Assembly: GCF_918698005.1 (NCBI RefSeq)
Contig: NZ_CAKKLJ010000003.1
Coordinates: forward strand, 310,001 to 374,000
Source of the DNA: Microbacterium sp. Bi121
GTDB taxonomy: Bacteria > Actinomycetota > Actinomycetes > Actinomycetales > Microbacteriaceae
Length of the DNA: 64,000 bases
Direction of reading: 5' to 3'
Part shown: positions 16,732 to 26,055 of the stretch, piece after piece
How the letters are laid out: each line of letters opens with the position of its first letter
How positions within the stretch are numbered: the stretch's first letter is position 1
The notes under the pieces: generated by a model
The model's database searches: none
What the model was told of the DNA's origin: nothing
What the model saw: only the letters and a program-made list of their open reading frames with translations
Translations under genes and position numbers: made by a program

Positions 16732-17484
16732 TCAGCTCGCGTTCCAGAGGTCGCGGTAGTACGCGAGGCGGTCGCGATCAGGGGTGACTCCGTACGCCTC
16801 GATGAGCGCGTCCTCCCAGCCGGGCCCGTAGTTCCACTCCGTACTCATGGATGCGACGGCGATGTCGGCCCAGCGGTCGGCCGTGCCCATCAGCGCGAGG
16901 TCGACATGGGCGAGCCAGCGCCCGTCCTCGGCGACCAGGGTGTTCGGGCAGCAGGCGTCGCCGTGGCTGACGACGAGGCGGTCGATCGGCGGCGCGTCGC
17001 GCAGGGCGTCAGGCACGCGGATGCCGCGACCCTCGGCGTTCGCGATGCGCCCTGGCACGCTCCACTCCCACGGGCATTCCGCGACGGGAAGCGCATCGTG
17101 CATCGCGCGGAGCCCTTCGCCGACCGCCCGCACCGCAGCCGCGGGCTCGGCGACCCAGCGCGGGTCGACAGCGCTTCGCCCGTCGATGGCCGCCGTGATC
17201 AGCCACTCGTGCGTGGCATCCTCGCCGTGGTCGAGAACGCGCGGCACGCGAATCCAGCGCCCAGCCCACCGCATCCGCTCCACTTCATCGCGCAGCGAGA
17301 ACTCGAGGTTTCGCGGGCCCCACTTGATGTAGAAGGGATCGGTCGCGTTCGTCGAGCCGGTCGCGCCGGTCGCGCGGAACGTGACGCCACCGTAGTCGTT
17401 GAGCCACACGGGCGTGAGATCTGCGCCGCGCGCGAGCTCGCACACCTGGTCCGGGACGGCCATCTCGTCCGCCGGAATCGTCAC
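16732..17484 (-). CDS. Aminoglycoside phosphotransferase (APH) family protein
   Basis: The 250-residue product has a kinase-like fold: DPFYIKWGP with the nucleotide-binding lysine, the catalytic loop VVSHGDACCPNTLV (HGDxxxxN), and the metal-binding LAHVDLALMGTADRWAD, close to the VDxgxxGxxDRxxDLA signature of APH(3') enzymes. GTG at 17484 has GAGG eight bases upstream; ATG at 17463 is the alternative. Whether it confers resistance or phosphorylates a metabolite cannot be told from sequence; chromosomal members are often not resistance genes. Confidence 0.82.
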   Translation of the reverse strand: MTIPADEMAVPDQVCELARGADLTPVWLNDYGGVTFRATGATGSTNATDPFYIKWGPRNLEFSLRDEVERMRWAGRWIRVPRVLDHGEDATHEWLITAAIDGRSAVDPRWVAEPAAAVRAVGEGLRAMHDALPVAECPWEWSVPGRIANAEGRGIRVPDALRDAPPIDRLVVSHGDACCPNTLVAEDGRWLAHVDLALMGTADRWADIAVASMSTEWNYGPGWEDALIEAYGVTPDRDRLAYYRDLWNAS

Positions 17485-17599
17485 AGTTCCGACCTCGTCG
17501 ACCGCATGACTCCGGAGAAACTGCTCAAAACCTCGTCGACGATGCCGTAACCACGCGGATCTGCCGAAAAGATCCGGAGTTGTGCGGGCGCGGTGATGC

Positions 17600-17959
17600 T
17601 CACAGCAGCTCGCGCAGCGCCTCGACGAGCACGACGGCGTGGTTGTGCTCCTCATCGTGTGCGGCGTACACGAGGGTGACGACCTCGTGCCCCCGCAGTT
17701 CGTCGGCCAGCTCCTCCAGCGCGGACGCCGACTCGCCGTCCAGTTCGGCACGATAGCGGTCGGCATACGCGCCCCAATCCCCATCGGATGCCGCGTGCCA
17801 CTCCTTCCGGAGTCCCGGGGTGGGAGCGGCATCCTTCGCCCACAGATCGATCGCGGCACGCGCCTTCGAGACCCCGCGCGGCCACAGCCGATCGACCAGC
17901 ACGCGGAACCCGTCCGAGGATTCGGCGGTGTCGTAGGCTCGCTTGCGACGCAGTTCCAT
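17600..17959 (-). CDS. DUF488 family protein (YeaO-like)
   Basis: The 119-residue product has the YeaO/DUF488 signature: KRAYDTAESSDGFRVLVDRL, then WPRGVSKARAAIDLWAKDAA, PTPGLRKEWHA, and a C-terminal LVYAAHDEEHNHAVVL. Function is unknown in the family. It starts with MELRR at 17959. It may be cotranscribed with the phosphotransferase and YjbR genes, though 115 bases with no visible feature separate it from the former. Confidence 0.87.
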   Translation of the reverse strand: MELRRKRAYDTAESSDGFRVLVDRLWPRGVSKARAAIDLWAKDAAPTPGLRKEWHAASDGDWGAYADRYRAELDGESASALEELADELRGHEVVTLVYAAHDEEHNHAVVLVEALRELL

Positions 17960-18055
17960 GGCTCCAGCCAACACCTCTCCGCCACCGCACGCCAGAGTTG
18001 GTACTGAGAACCGCGTATGCTGAGACTGAGTTGCAGATTCGTTCGAAGGAGAACC

Positions 18056-18817
18056 ATGCAGATCCAGGGATCCGGCGCACTGATCACCGGAGGCGCCTCC
18101 GGCCTCGGCCTCGCGACCGCTCGCGTGCTCGCCGCTGCCGGCGCACATGTCACGCTTCTCGACCTGCCGTCCTCTGCGGGAGCCGAAATGGCCGCAGAAC
18201 TCGGTGGCACGTTCGCCGCCGGCGACGTCACGAGTCCCGAGGATGCCGCATCCGCGGTCGCGGCGGCCAACGAGAACGCGCCGCTGCGCATCGTCGTCAA
18301 CTGCGCCGGCATCGCCCCGCCGGCGAAGGTCCTCGACCGGGAAGGCAACCCGGCCGTTCTCGCCGACTTCGAGCGCGTCGTCCGCATCAATCTCGTCGGC
18401 ACCTTCAACGTGACCTCCCAGGCCTCTGCCGTCATCGCGAAGAACGACGCCACGGACAGCGGCGACCGCGGGGTCATCGTGAACACGGCATCCGTCGCGG
18501 CGTTCGACGGCCAGATCGGGCAGCCGGCCTACTCCGCGTCGAAGGGCGGCGTGCACGCCATGACGCTGCCGATCGCGCGCGAACTCGCCCGCTACGGCAT
18601 CCGCGTCTGCACGATCGCCCCCGGAATCATGGAGACGCCGATGCTCGCGGGGCTCCCGGAGGCGGCGCAAGCGTCGCTCGGGCAGCAGGTGCCGTACCCC
18701 GCCCGCCTCGGCACGCCCGCCGAGTACGCCGCGCTCGCCCTGCACATCGTCACCAACGGCTACCTGAACGGCGAGACGATCCGCCTCGACGGCGCCATCC
18801 GCATGGCGCCCAAGTGA
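18056..18817 (+). CDS. SDR dehydrogenase, 3-hydroxyacyl-CoA dehydrogenase type
   Basis: The 253-residue short-chain dehydrogenase has the cofactor motif TGGASGLGLATA, Asp at the end of the second strand (LLDLPS, favouring NAD), NCAG, and the catalytic YSASKGG. It resembles HSD17B10/FadB2-type 3-hydroxyacyl-CoA dehydrogenases, including the C-terminal PYPARLGTPAEYAALALHI. GAAGGAGA precedes the start. A likely role is fatty-acid or branched-chain acyl-CoA oxidation. The next gene is a second SDR 25 bases on. Confidence 0.88.
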   Translation: MQIQGSGALITGGASGLGLATARVLAAAGAHVTLLDLPSSAGAEMAAELGGTFAAGDVTSPEDAASAVAAANENAPLRIVVNCAGIAPPAKVLDREGNPAVLADFERVVRINLVGTFNVTSQASAVIAKNDATDSGDRGVIVNTASVAAFDGQIGQPAYSASKGGVHAMTLPIARELARYGIRVCTIAPGIMETPMLAGLPEAAQASLGQQVPYPARLGTPAEYAALALHIVTNGYLNGETIRLDGAIRMAPK

Positions 18818-18842
18818 CCCGACCCCAACCGAGGAGCAGCCA

Positions 18843-19676
18843 ATGACCACTCTCGCCGGAAAGACCATCCTGATGTCGGGCGGCAGCCGCGGCATCGGCC
18901 TCGCCATCGCGCTGCGAGCCGCGCGCGACGGCGCGAACATCGCGATGCTCGCGAAGACCGACACCCCGCATCCCAAGCTCGAGGGAACGGTTCACACGGC
19001 TGCGGAGCAGATCCGGGATGCCGGCGGCAAGGCGCTGCCGATCGTGGGCGACGTGCGCGACGACGACGACATCACCGAAGCGGTCATGAAGACGCAGGGC
19101 GAGTTCGGCGGCATCGACATCGTCATCAACAACGCCAGCGTCATCGATCTCTCGCGCTCACTCGACCTCAACGCGAAGAAGTACGACCTGATGCAGGACG
19201 TCAACGTCCGCGGCACGTTCATGCTTTCCCGCGCCGCCGTACCGGTGCTGCGCGGTTCGGCCAACCCGCACATCCTGTCGCTCTCGCCGCCGTTGAACCC
19301 GACCCCGAAGTGGCTCGGCGCGCACACCGGCTACTCGCTCGCGAAGTTCGGCATGACCATGGTCACGCTCGGCCTCGCCGCCGAGTTCGCGAGCGACGGC
19401 ATCGCGGCGAACACCCTGTGGCCGCGCACCACCATCGCGACGGCCGCAGTGCAGAACCTGCTCGGCGGGGATCAGGTCATGGCCGCCAGCCGCACCGCCG
19501 ACATCTACGCGGATGCCGCGTACTCCGTGCTCACGAAGCCCGCTGCGTCGTACACCGGCCAGAGTCTGATCGTGGAGGACGTGCTCGAGGCCGACGGTGT
19601 CACGGACTTCTCCGGCTACGCCGCCGTGCCCGGCACCCCCGACGCCGCTCTGTTCCCCGACATCTTCCTCGACTGA
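18843..19676 (+). CDS. SDR oxidoreductase, HSDL2-like
   Basis: The 277-residue product carries MSGGSRGIGLAIALRAARDG, the HSDL2-type AKTDTPHPKLEGTVHTAAE, NNAS and the catalytic pair YSLAKFG. The substrate pocket differs from ordinary fatty-acid SDRs; HSDL2-like enzymes are linked to lipid metabolism but their reaction is not established. GAGGAG lies just upstream. It is likely cotranscribed with the preceding acyl-CoA-type SDR. Confidence 0.87.
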   Translation: MTTLAGKTILMSGGSRGIGLAIALRAARDGANIAMLAKTDTPHPKLEGTVHTAAEQIRDAGGKALPIVGDVRDDDDITEAVMKTQGEFGGIDIVINNASVIDLSRSLDLNAKKYDLMQDVNVRGTFMLSRAAVPVLRGSANPHILSLSPPLNPTPKWLGAHTGYSLAKFGMTMVTLGLAAEFASDGIAANTLWPRTTIATAAVQNLLGGDQVMAASRTADIYADAAYSVLTKPAASYTGQSLIVEDVLEADGVTDFSGYAAVPGTPDAALFPDIFLD

Positions 19677-19814
19677 GCAGGGTTCCCGGGCCGGATCCCA
19701 GACGATTCGGCGGCCGCACGGCGCGCCGCGCGGCCGACGCGCCGCTCGCGCGGCTGATCGTCTGGGGTCTGGGACGGTTCGTCTGGGGTTTTCCCCGTGC
19801 GGACTGCGGGCACC

Positions 19815-20561
19815 TCAGAACAGCAGGTACACGGCGCCGATGACCGTGAGGCCGATGACGATGCGGTCGAAGACCTGCTGCTTCATCCGCCGTGCCAGCC
19901 ACAGCCCGACGAAGGCGCCGAGGATCACGAGCGGCACGAGGGCGGCATCCGTCAGCAGCACCTGTGTGTCGAAAAGGCCGATCCCGGCGAGGAACGGAAG
20001 CTTGAACAGGTTCACGATCGCGAAGAACCACGCCGAGGTCCCGAGGAACACCTGCACGGGCGTCCGCATCGCGAGGAAGTACATCGACATCACCGGCCCT
20101 GCCGCATTCGCGACCATGGTCGTGAAGCCGGCGAGTGCTCCATACGAGGATGCCGCGACGACGCCGTGCGCCGGCGGCGCGGCATCCGCTCTGCCCTGCC
20201 GTGATCGACGCCAGAGCGTCACCGCGATCATCGCGAGCAGGATGACGCCGATCGCGCGCCGCACGATGTCGTCGTTCCCGATCGCGAGGAATGCGAAGCC
20301 CGCCAGCAGCCCGATCACGACCGCAGGCGCGAGCCGCAGCAGCGTCGGCCAGTTCGCGTGCCGCCGATAGGCGATCAGCGCGAATGCGTCGCCGACGATC
20401 AGCAGGAGCAGTAGTGCCGCCGTGGACGTGCGCGCCGGCAGCGCGGTTGCGAACAGCGCGACGGGCAGGATGCCGCCACCGGGGATCGCCGTCTTCGCCA
20501 GCCCGACGGCGACCGCAGCGACGCCGAGGAGCGCCCATGCCCAGAAGGGAAGGTCGAGCAC
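19815..20561 (-). CDS. TauE/SafE family sulfite/organoanion exporter
   Basis: The 248-residue product is an integral membrane protein with about eight hydrophobic segments, starting [20 protein letters not shown]. The family motifs [15 protein letters not shown] (first repeat) and [20 protein letters not shown] (second repeat) are clear. TauE/SafE proteins export sulfite or small carboxylates. GTG at 20561 begins two bases after the aldolase stop; TTG at 20567 overlapping that stop is also possible. Coupling to a KDPG-aldolase gene suggests a sugar-acid-related anion as substrate; this is inference. Confidence 0.87.
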   Translation of the reverse strand: MLDLPFWAWALLGVAAVAVGLAKTAIPGGGILPVALFATALPARTSTAALLLLLIVGDAFALIAYRRHANWPTLLRLAPAVVIGLLAGFAFLAIGNDDIVRRAIGVILLAMIAVTLWRRSRQGRADAAPPAHGVVAASSYGALAGFTTMVANAAGPVMSMYFLAMRTPVQVFLGTSAWFFAIVNLFKLPFLAGIGLFDTQVLLTDAALVPLVILGAFVGLWLARRMKQQVFDRIVIGLTVIGAVYLLF

Positions 20562-20563
20562 GC

Positions 20564-21202
20564 TCAACCGCGAACGGCGGAGAGTGCGGCGGCGAAGCGT
20601 GCGGCGCGCTGAGTGATGTCGTCCCAGTCGTGAGCTGCGATCGAGGCGGAGTTCGCGAGGTCGCCCCCGGCGCCGACGGCCACGGAGCCCGCCGCGAACC
20701 AGTCCGCGAGGTTGTCCGGCTTCACACCGCCGGTCGGCATGAGCGGGGCATCGGGGAACGGCCCGCGCAACGCGCCGAGGTACGAGGGTCCGCCCAGGGA
20801 TGCCGGGAAGATCTTCACCACGTCCACGCCGAGCGCCAGCGCGCCCATGACCTCGGTGGGGGTCATGGCTCCGGTCATGACGACGCGGTCGGTCTCGAGC
20901 ATTGCACGCGTGAGGTCGGGCAGGGTGCCAGGGCTCACGAGGAACTCCGCACCGGCGTCCGCGGCTGCGCGCGCCTGGTCGGCTGTGGTGACGGTGCCGG
21001 CGCCGATGTAGGCGGCATCCCCGTGGCGGGCGATGAGCTCGCGGATGACCGAGGGAGCATCGGGTGTCGAGTACGTGACCTCGATGCCCGTGATGCCGCC
21101 GCGGATGATCGCCTCCGCGGTCTCGAGAGCGAGTTCGGGGGAGGGGGCGCGCAGCACGGCGAGAACGCCGGAGGTGCGGGCGCGAGCGAGACGGTCGGTC
21201 AT
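20564..21202 (-). CDS. eda: KDPG/KHG aldolase
   Basis: The 212-residue product matches bifunctional 2-dehydro-3-deoxyphosphogluconate / 4-hydroxy-2-oxoglutarate aldolase. It splits KDPG to pyruvate and glyceraldehyde-3-phosphate. Visible are [11 protein letters not shown] with the catalytic Glu, [22 protein letters not shown] and the Schiff-base lysine in [16 protein letters not shown], then MPTGGV. ATG at 21202 follows AAGGAG. The CCTGTAATGACAAG operator covers the -35 of its promoter, linking it to the GntR/UTRA regulon. Confidence 0.92.
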   Translation of the reverse strand: MTDRLARARTSGVLAVLRAPSPELALETAEAIIRGGITGIEVTYSTPDAPSVIRELIARHGDAAYIGAGTVTTADQARAAADAGAEFLVSPGTLPDLTRAMLETDRVVMTGAMTPTEVMGALALGVDVVKIFPASLGGPSYLGALRGPFPDAPLMPTGGVKPDNLADWFAAGSVAVGAGGDLANSASIAAHDWDDITQRAARFAAALSAVRG

Positions 21203-21244
21203 GGGGCTCCTTCGTCGGGGACGCTCCCATTCTCGCGGATCGCA

Positions 21245-21260
21245 ACCTGTAATGACAAGC
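21245..21260. promoter_or_regulatory. Predicted GntR (UTRA-type) operator upstream of eda
   Basis: ACCTGTAATGACAAGC, an imperfect palindrome of half-sites CCTGT/ACAAG around four bases. On the minus strand it overlaps a TTGTCA -35 placed 18 bases before GAGAAT, upstream of eda. Similar sites lie at 30206-30221, 30232-30249, 37995-38013 and 62879-62910. Confidence 0.6.
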
Positions 21261-21316
21261 GAGGTCGTTCTGCCGCCCCAGGCTCTTCCCACCCGTCAGC
21301 CCGTACCCTGGAGGGT

Positions 21317-22561
21317 ATGACCGAGAAATCTCCCATCCGCCAGACGGGACCCGCGAAAGCGCAGGTTCGCCCGCGCACCGAGGGGTGGACCCAGAAGAAG
21401 GATGAGAGCGGTCGCCCGCTGTTGCAGTTCGCCAGCCCCAAGCGCGGCAAGCCGCCGGTGCACCTGGCCGATCTGACGCCGGCGGAACGCATCGACAAGG
21501 TCAAGGAACTGGGGCTTCCCGGATTCCGCGCGAAGCAGTTGGCAACGCACTACTTCACGCATTACACCTCCGACCCCGCCGAGATGACCGACCTCCCTGC
21601 CGCGCAGCGCGACGAGCTCGTGGCCGGCATGCTGCCGCCGCTGCTCACCGAGGTGCGACGCCTGGAGACGGACCGCGGCGACACGATCAAGTTCCTGTGG
21701 CGCCTGCACGACGGTGCCCTGGTCGAGTCGGTGCTCATGCGCTACCCCGGACGCATCACGCTGTGCGTGTCGAGCCAGGCCGGCTGCGGCATGAACTGTC
21801 CCTTCTGCGCCACCGGCCAGGCGGGACTCACCCGCAACATGTCGACCGCCGAGATCATCGAGCAGATCGTGCGCGCCAACCGTCTGATCGCCGAGGGCGG
21901 GCTCGGCGGAAAGAAGGCCGACGACCACAGCATGGAGCGCGTCAGCAACATCGTCTTCATGGGCATGGGAGAGCCGCTCGCGAACTACAAGCGGGTCATG
22001 GATGCCGTGCGTATCATGGTCGCGCCGCAGCCGGACGGGCTCGGCATGAGCGCCCGTGGCATCACGGTCTCGACCGTCGGACTGGTGCCGGCCATCCGCA
22101 AGCTCGCTGACGAGAACATCCCGGTCACGTTCGCCCTGTCGCTGCACGCGCCGGACGACCACCTGCGCGACGAGCTCATCCCGGTGAACTCGCGCTGGAA
22201 GGTCGACGAGGCACTGGATGCCGCGCGCGAGTACTACGAGAAGACGGGTCGCCGCGTCTCGATCGAGTACGCGCTCATCAAGGACATGAACGACCACGCC
22301 TGGCGCGCCGATCTGCTCGCAGAGAAGCTCAACCAGCGCGGCCGCGGCTGGGTGCACGTGAACCCGATCCCGCTGAACCCGACGCCCGGGTCCGTGTGGA
22401 CGTCGTCGGAGAAGGACGTCACGGACGAGTTCGTCCGCCGGCTCAACGATGCCGGCATCCCGACGACCCTCCGCGACACCCGCGGCAAGGAGATCGACGG
22501 GGCCTGCGGCCAGCTCGTCGCGACGACCGAGGACGAAGCGGCAGCCGAAGCCCTGGCCTGA
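21317..22561 (+). CDS. rlmN: 23S rRNA (adenine2503-C2)-methyltransferase / tRNA m2A37 methyltransferase RlmN
   Basis: The 414-residue radical-SAM enzyme methylates A2503 of 23S rRNA and A37 of some tRNAs. The iron-sulfur cluster motif is [14 protein letters not shown] (CxxxCxxC). [10 protein letters not shown] is the family hallmark, [15 protein letters not shown] follows, and the C-terminal DGACGQL carries the methyl-transferring cysteine. TACCCT lies 7 bases before the ATG, suggesting a near-leaderless start, though GGAGGG also sits there. It stands alone as a transcription unit, divergent from eda. Confidence 0.95.
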   Translation: MTEKSPIRQTGPAKAQVRPRTEGWTQKKDESGRPLLQFASPKRGKPPVHLADLTPAERIDKVKELGLPGFRAKQLATHYFTHYTSDPAEMTDLPAAQRDELVAGMLPPLLTEVRRLETDRGDTIKFLWRLHDGALVESVLMRYPGRITLCVSSQAGCGMNCPFCATGQAGLTRNMSTAEIIEQIVRANRLIAEGGLGGKKADDHSMERVSNIVFMGMGEPLANYKRVMDAVRIMVAPQPDGLGMSARGITVSTVGLVPAIRKLADENIPVTFALSLHAPDDHLRDELIPVNSRWKVDEALDAAREYYEKTGRRVSIEYALIKDMNDHAWRADLLAEKLNQRGRGWVHVNPIPLNPTPGSVWTSSEKDVTDEFVRRLNDAGIPTTLRDTRGKEIDGACGQLVATTEDEAAAEALA

Positions 22562-22745
22562 GTCGGAGCGCGGCCTCGCCCCGCGCGCCCCGATGGAAGA
22601 ACGTTTTCGCGGCTTCGCCTGACATCCGAGCGCGGAAATCCATCTCGCATCGCGGGCTGGTCGTGTGTGGGTGGGAAGCCTCCTCTCAGCGTGCGAGCAG
22701 AGGTCGTCCGGCTGTCCCACAGGCGACCTTTCCTACCCTGGAGGG

Positions 22746-24365
22746 ATGTCCTATTCCGCACATCGCCCTGGTCGCATGGGCTCCGACGGCAAGATCTCCG
22801 TCGACGCCGACGCTCAGAACGGCACGGTCGACGACGAGATCGACTTCCTGCGCGACTACGAGCCGACGGGCAGCGAGCCGGCTCCTGCCGATGACGAGCC
22901 GTCGCCCGCCGCGCCGTCGACCGCCGCTCCGGAGGACGATGAGCTCGACGATCTGCGGCGTGCGCAGGGCGTCTTCGGGCCTTCCAAGATGAAGCTCCGG
23001 AAGGCCGAGAAGGCTCCGCGCAAGAAGCGCGAGCGGATGCCGCGGCAGAAGACGGCGCGGACGCCAGGCTCCCGCCTGCGCACGCTCGCGATCCTCGGCG
23101 GCGCGGAGGGAGAGATCCTCGACCGCGTCCCCGGTGAGACTCCGCGGTTCGTGCAGATGTTCTTCGTGCTCGCCGGCACCGCCCTCGTCTCGGCGATCTC
23201 CATGTTCTTCGCCCTCACCACGGGTGTGCAGGCGGCCATCTGGATCGCCGTGCCGCTCGCGGTCGTCTGGGCGGCGATCATCTTCAATCTCGACCGCTTC
23301 CTCACCTCGACCATGACGTCGACGCGCAGCGTGTGGAAGCTCCTCGGACTCGCCCTGCCCCGCGTCGCGATGGCCGTCTTGATCGGATTCCTCGTCGCCG
23401 AGCCGCTCGTGCTGCAGGTCTTCCACAACGACATCAACCGTGAGGTCGCAGCGACCAACATCGTCCAGGCGCAGTCCGATCAGGATGCCCTGGAGAGCGG
23501 GCCGGAGCGCAAGGCACTGGATGCCGCGACCGAGCGCGTCGCGACCCTCGAGAACCAGGCGGCGACCGGCATCGTCGCCGACACGGACTCCGGGTCTGCC
23601 ACCACCTCAGCCGCGCAGGCGACGATCGACGACATCACGGCCAAGATGGCGGAGCAGCAGAAGGTCATAGATCAAGCCCGTGCTCTGTACCAGTGCGAGC
23701 TCACCGGTGAGGGCGCCGGGGAGGTCCCCGGGTGCACCGGAGTCAACGGTGAGGGCTCGAGCTCCGACGCCGCGAAGGCGCAGCTCGCTCAGGCGCAGCA
23801 GACCTATGACGGTCTCGCGGGCCAGCTGCGCACCGCGAACGACGATCTGGCGACGGCCGAGGGGGCGGCGAAGGAGAACACCGCATCGTCCGAGGCTGCG
23901 AACCGTCAGCAGGCGAACGACCAGCTGCCGGCGGCACGCGACTCCTACCAGCAGGCGCTCGCCGCCTACAACGCGCGCGCGGACTCCGTCGCGCAGGGCA
24001 ACGCCGGAGCGGTCGGCCTGCTCAGTCAGATCAGCGGCCTGAACCGTCTCGCCGAGAAGGAGCCGACCATCTGGTGGGCCCACTGGCTGATCGCTGCGCT
24101 GTTCTTCATGATCGAGCTGCTGCCCGTCATCGTGAAGGTGCTCACCAGCTACGGCGACCCGTCGCTGTACGAGAAGGCGCACGCGATCCGCAAGCAGGTG
24201 GATCTCGATCGGGTCACCGCTGAGGGATTCCGTGACAGAGCGTCGATCGTGACGACGGCGGATGCCGCGGCATCCGACACCGCACTCGAAGACGACCTCT
24301 CGGCCAACGGCACTCCAACGCAGCCGATCACGCGCGCCGACCTGCGCGAATCCGTTTCGGTCTAG
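22746..24365 (+). CDS. DUF4407 membrane protein with extracytoplasmic coiled coil
   Basis: The 539-residue product starts with an acidic, disordered stretch (to about 90). Four membrane helices are grouped as two pairs, e.g. MFFVLAGTALVSAISMFFAL and AAIWIAVPLAVVWAAIIF, then one at LGLALPRVAMAVLIGFLVAE and a last one near WAHWLIAALFFMIELLPVIV. Between the third and fourth lies a long extracytoplasmic helical region with two cysteines (YQCELTGEG and EVPGCTG). IFNLDRFLTS and the layout match DUF4407. Function is unknown. TACCCT seven bases before ATG 22746 supports the start; the longer frame from 22665 has no ribosome site. Confidence 0.85.
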   Translation: MSYSAHRPGRMGSDGKISVDADAQNGTVDDEIDFLRDYEPTGSEPAPADDEPSPAAPSTAAPEDDELDDLRRAQGVFGPSKMKLRKAEKAPRKKRERMPRQKTARTPGSRLRTLAILGGAEGEILDRVPGETPRFVQMFFVLAGTALVSAISMFFALTTGVQAAIWIAVPLAVVWAAIIFNLDRFLTSTMTSTRSVWKLLGLALPRVAMAVLIGFLVAEPLVLQVFHNDINREVAATNIVQAQSDQDALESGPERKALDAATERVATLENQAATGIVADTDSGSATTSAAQATIDDITAKMAEQQKVIDQARALYQCELTGEGAGEVPGCTGVNGEGSSSDAAKAQLAQAQQTYDGLAGQLRTANDDLATAEGAAKENTASSEAANRQQANDQLPAARDSYQQALAAYNARADSVAQGNAGAVGLLSQISGLNRLAEKEPTIWWAHWLIAALFFMIELLPVIVKVLTSYGDPSLYEKAHAIRKQVDLDRVTAEGFRDRASIVTTADAAASDTALEDDLSANGTPTQPITRADLRESVSV

Positions 24366-24412
24366 CGGCCGGCGACCGGCGATCTCCCAGCGATCGCTCC
24401 TACGATCGCCGC

Positions 24413-24907
24413 ATGACCACTCGGACCCGCACTGCCGTAGCAGCGTCGATCGTCGGCGTGCTCGCCGTGACGCTGTACGCGACGTGGGCCGCCGTGCACA
24501 TCCTGGTCATCAACCCGCTCGCGGCGGTTCCTGGCACTGGCCTCGTCGAGATCTACGCGACCATGTCGGATGCCGGTCAGATGTTCAGCATCGGGTGGGT
24601 GTTCGCAATCCTGGGGCTCGGCGTCGTACTCGCCGTGGCCGTGGCGTGGGTCTGCATCGCTTCGAAATCTCCACCCGTCGTGGCGATATCGGCTCAACTC
24701 GGCCTGCTCGTCTCCGGGGCTCCGGCGTACTTCATCGCCTCGTTCGGACCGGGAATGTCGCTAGCGGACACGTACCTGATCTCCGGCGGGAGCCATTCGC
24801 CGTGGCACCTTCCGCTCTATGCGATCAGCGCTCTCGCAGCCGTCGCAGTCATCGCCATCGCGATCGTGGTGCCGATGCGCCTGCGATCCGCGCCCGCGGT
24901 CGTCTGA
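24413..24907 (+). CDS. Hypothetical four-helix membrane protein
   Basis: The 164-residue product has four hydrophobic segments: near 8-35 (AAASIVGVLAVTLYATWAAV), 58-82, 88-110 and 135-158. Short charged ends suggest both termini are cytoplasmic. TACGAT lies exactly 6 bases before the ATG, a leaderless-type start. No conserved motif is recognised. It lies 18 bases upstream of the aldo/keto reductase gene, which has its own -10-like box. Confidence 0.65.
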   Translation: MTTRTRTAVAASIVGVLAVTLYATWAAVHILVINPLAAVPGTGLVEIYATMSDAGQMFSIGWVFAILGLGVVLAVAVAWVCIASKSPPVVAISAQLGLLVSGAPAYFIASFGPGMSLADTYLISGGSHSPWHLPLYAISALAAVAVIAIAIVVPMRLRSAPAVV

Positions 24908-24925
24908 AGGCCCTAGCGTAGATGC

Positions 24926-25939
24926 ATGGTCAACTATCGCTACCTCGGAAACAGCGGCCTCAAGGTCTCGGAGATCACCTACGGCAACTGGGTGACCCAC
25001 GCTTCTCAAGTCGAAGACGACGCCGCGGTGAAGACCGTGCACGCCGCGCTCGACGCCGGAATCACCACGTTCGACACGGCTGACACTTACGCCAACACGG
25101 CGGCCGAGGTCATCCTCGGCAAGGCGCTCGAAGGGCAGCGGCGCGAGGGTCTCGAGATCTTCACGAAGGTCTACTTCCCGACCGGACCGAAGGGACCGAA
25201 CGACACCGGCCTGTCGCGCAAGCACATCCTCGAGTCGATCAATGGTTCGCTGAAGCGTCTCGGCACCGACTACGTCGACCTGTACCAGGCGCACCGGTTC
25301 GACTACGAGACGCCGCTGGAGGAGACGTTCCAGGCGTTCGCCGACGTCGTCCGTCAGGGCAAGGCGCTCTACATCGGCGTCAGCGAGTGGACCGCGGAAC
25401 AGCTGCGCGAAGGCCACGCCCTCGCCAAGCAGCTGGGCGTGCAGCTCATCTCGAACCAGCCGCAGTACTCGATGCTGCACCGCGTCATCGAGGGCAAGGT
25501 CGTGCCGGCATCCGAAGAGCTCGGCATCTCGCAGATCGTCTGGTCGCCGATGGCGCAGGGCGTCCTCAGCGGCAAGTACCTGCCCGGGCAGCCGGTGCCA
25601 GAGGGCTCGCGCGCGACCGACCCGCACAGCGGCGCGGACTTCATCAAGCGCCTCCTGCAGGACGACATCCTCACGGCCGTGCAGCGGCTGAAGCCGATCG
25701 CCGAGCAGGCCGGCCTCACGATGCCGCAGCTCGCGATCGCGTGGGTGCTGCAGAACAAGAACGTCGCGGCTGCGCTGGTCGGAGCATCCCGTCCCGAGCA
25801 GCTCGCCGACACGATCAAGGCATCCGGCGTGACCCTCGACGCGGACACCATGGCTGCGATCGACGAGGCGCTCGGCGACACGGTCAACAGCGACGCCGAG
25901 GACACCTACTCGGTCTCGCCGAAGTCGCGCCTGGTCTGA
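24926..25939 (+). CDS. Aldo/keto reductase, Kv-beta/YghZ-like
   Basis: The 337-residue (beta/alpha)8 NADPH oxidoreductase shows the tetrad in FDTADTYANTAAEVILG (Asp and Tyr), FTKVYFPTG (Lys) and YQAHRFD (His). The C-terminal cofactor loop is VGASRPEQL. VSEITYGNWVTH and the overall layout place it in the potassium-channel-beta-like/YghZ branch that reduces aldehydes such as methylglyoxal. TAGCGT lies 6 bases before the ATG, indicating a leaderless transcript. Confidence 0.9.
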   Translation: MVNYRYLGNSGLKVSEITYGNWVTHASQVEDDAAVKTVHAALDAGITTFDTADTYANTAAEVILGKALEGQRREGLEIFTKVYFPTGPKGPNDTGLSRKHILESINGSLKRLGTDYVDLYQAHRFDYETPLEETFQAFADVVRQGKALYIGVSEWTAEQLREGHALAKQLGVQLISNQPQYSMLHRVIEGKVVPASEELGISQIVWSPMAQGVLSGKYLPGQPVPEGSRATDPHSGADFIKRLLQDDILTAVQRLKPIAEQAGLTMPQLAIAWVLQNKNVAAALVGASRPEQLADTIKASGVTLDADTMAAIDEALGDTVNSDAEDTYSVSPKSRLV

Positions 25940-25960
25940 TGCTCCGCCCTCGGCCCTGCC

Positions 25961-26041
25961 GAGCCCCCGTCTTATCGTCGACACCCCGTCGTACTGGCGT
26001 CCAGAAGACGGGGTCTCGGTGGGAAGACGGGGTCTCGGCGG
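25961..26041. repeat. Inverted repeat plus 19-bp tandem duplication
   Basis: GAGCCCCCGTCTT (25961-25973) pairs with AAGACGGGGTCTC at 26005-26017 (12 of 13). The right arm is duplicated: GAAGACGGGGTCTCGGTGG (26004-26022) and the same with one change (26023-26041). It lies between convergent genes and could act as a terminator. Confidence 0.6.
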
Positions 26042-26055
26042 CGGCGCGGCAGCGC

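Noticed and set aside
19681..19811. Hairpin CCCAGACGAT ... ATCGTCTGGG as a terminator
   Set aside because: The arms are 50 bases apart with GC-rich sequence between and no clean stem, so the call is too weak to list.
20291..21316. N-terminal extension of rlmN over eda and the exporter
   Set aside because: It is antisense to two clear genes and adds no RlmN sequence; the ATG at 21317 fits the family.
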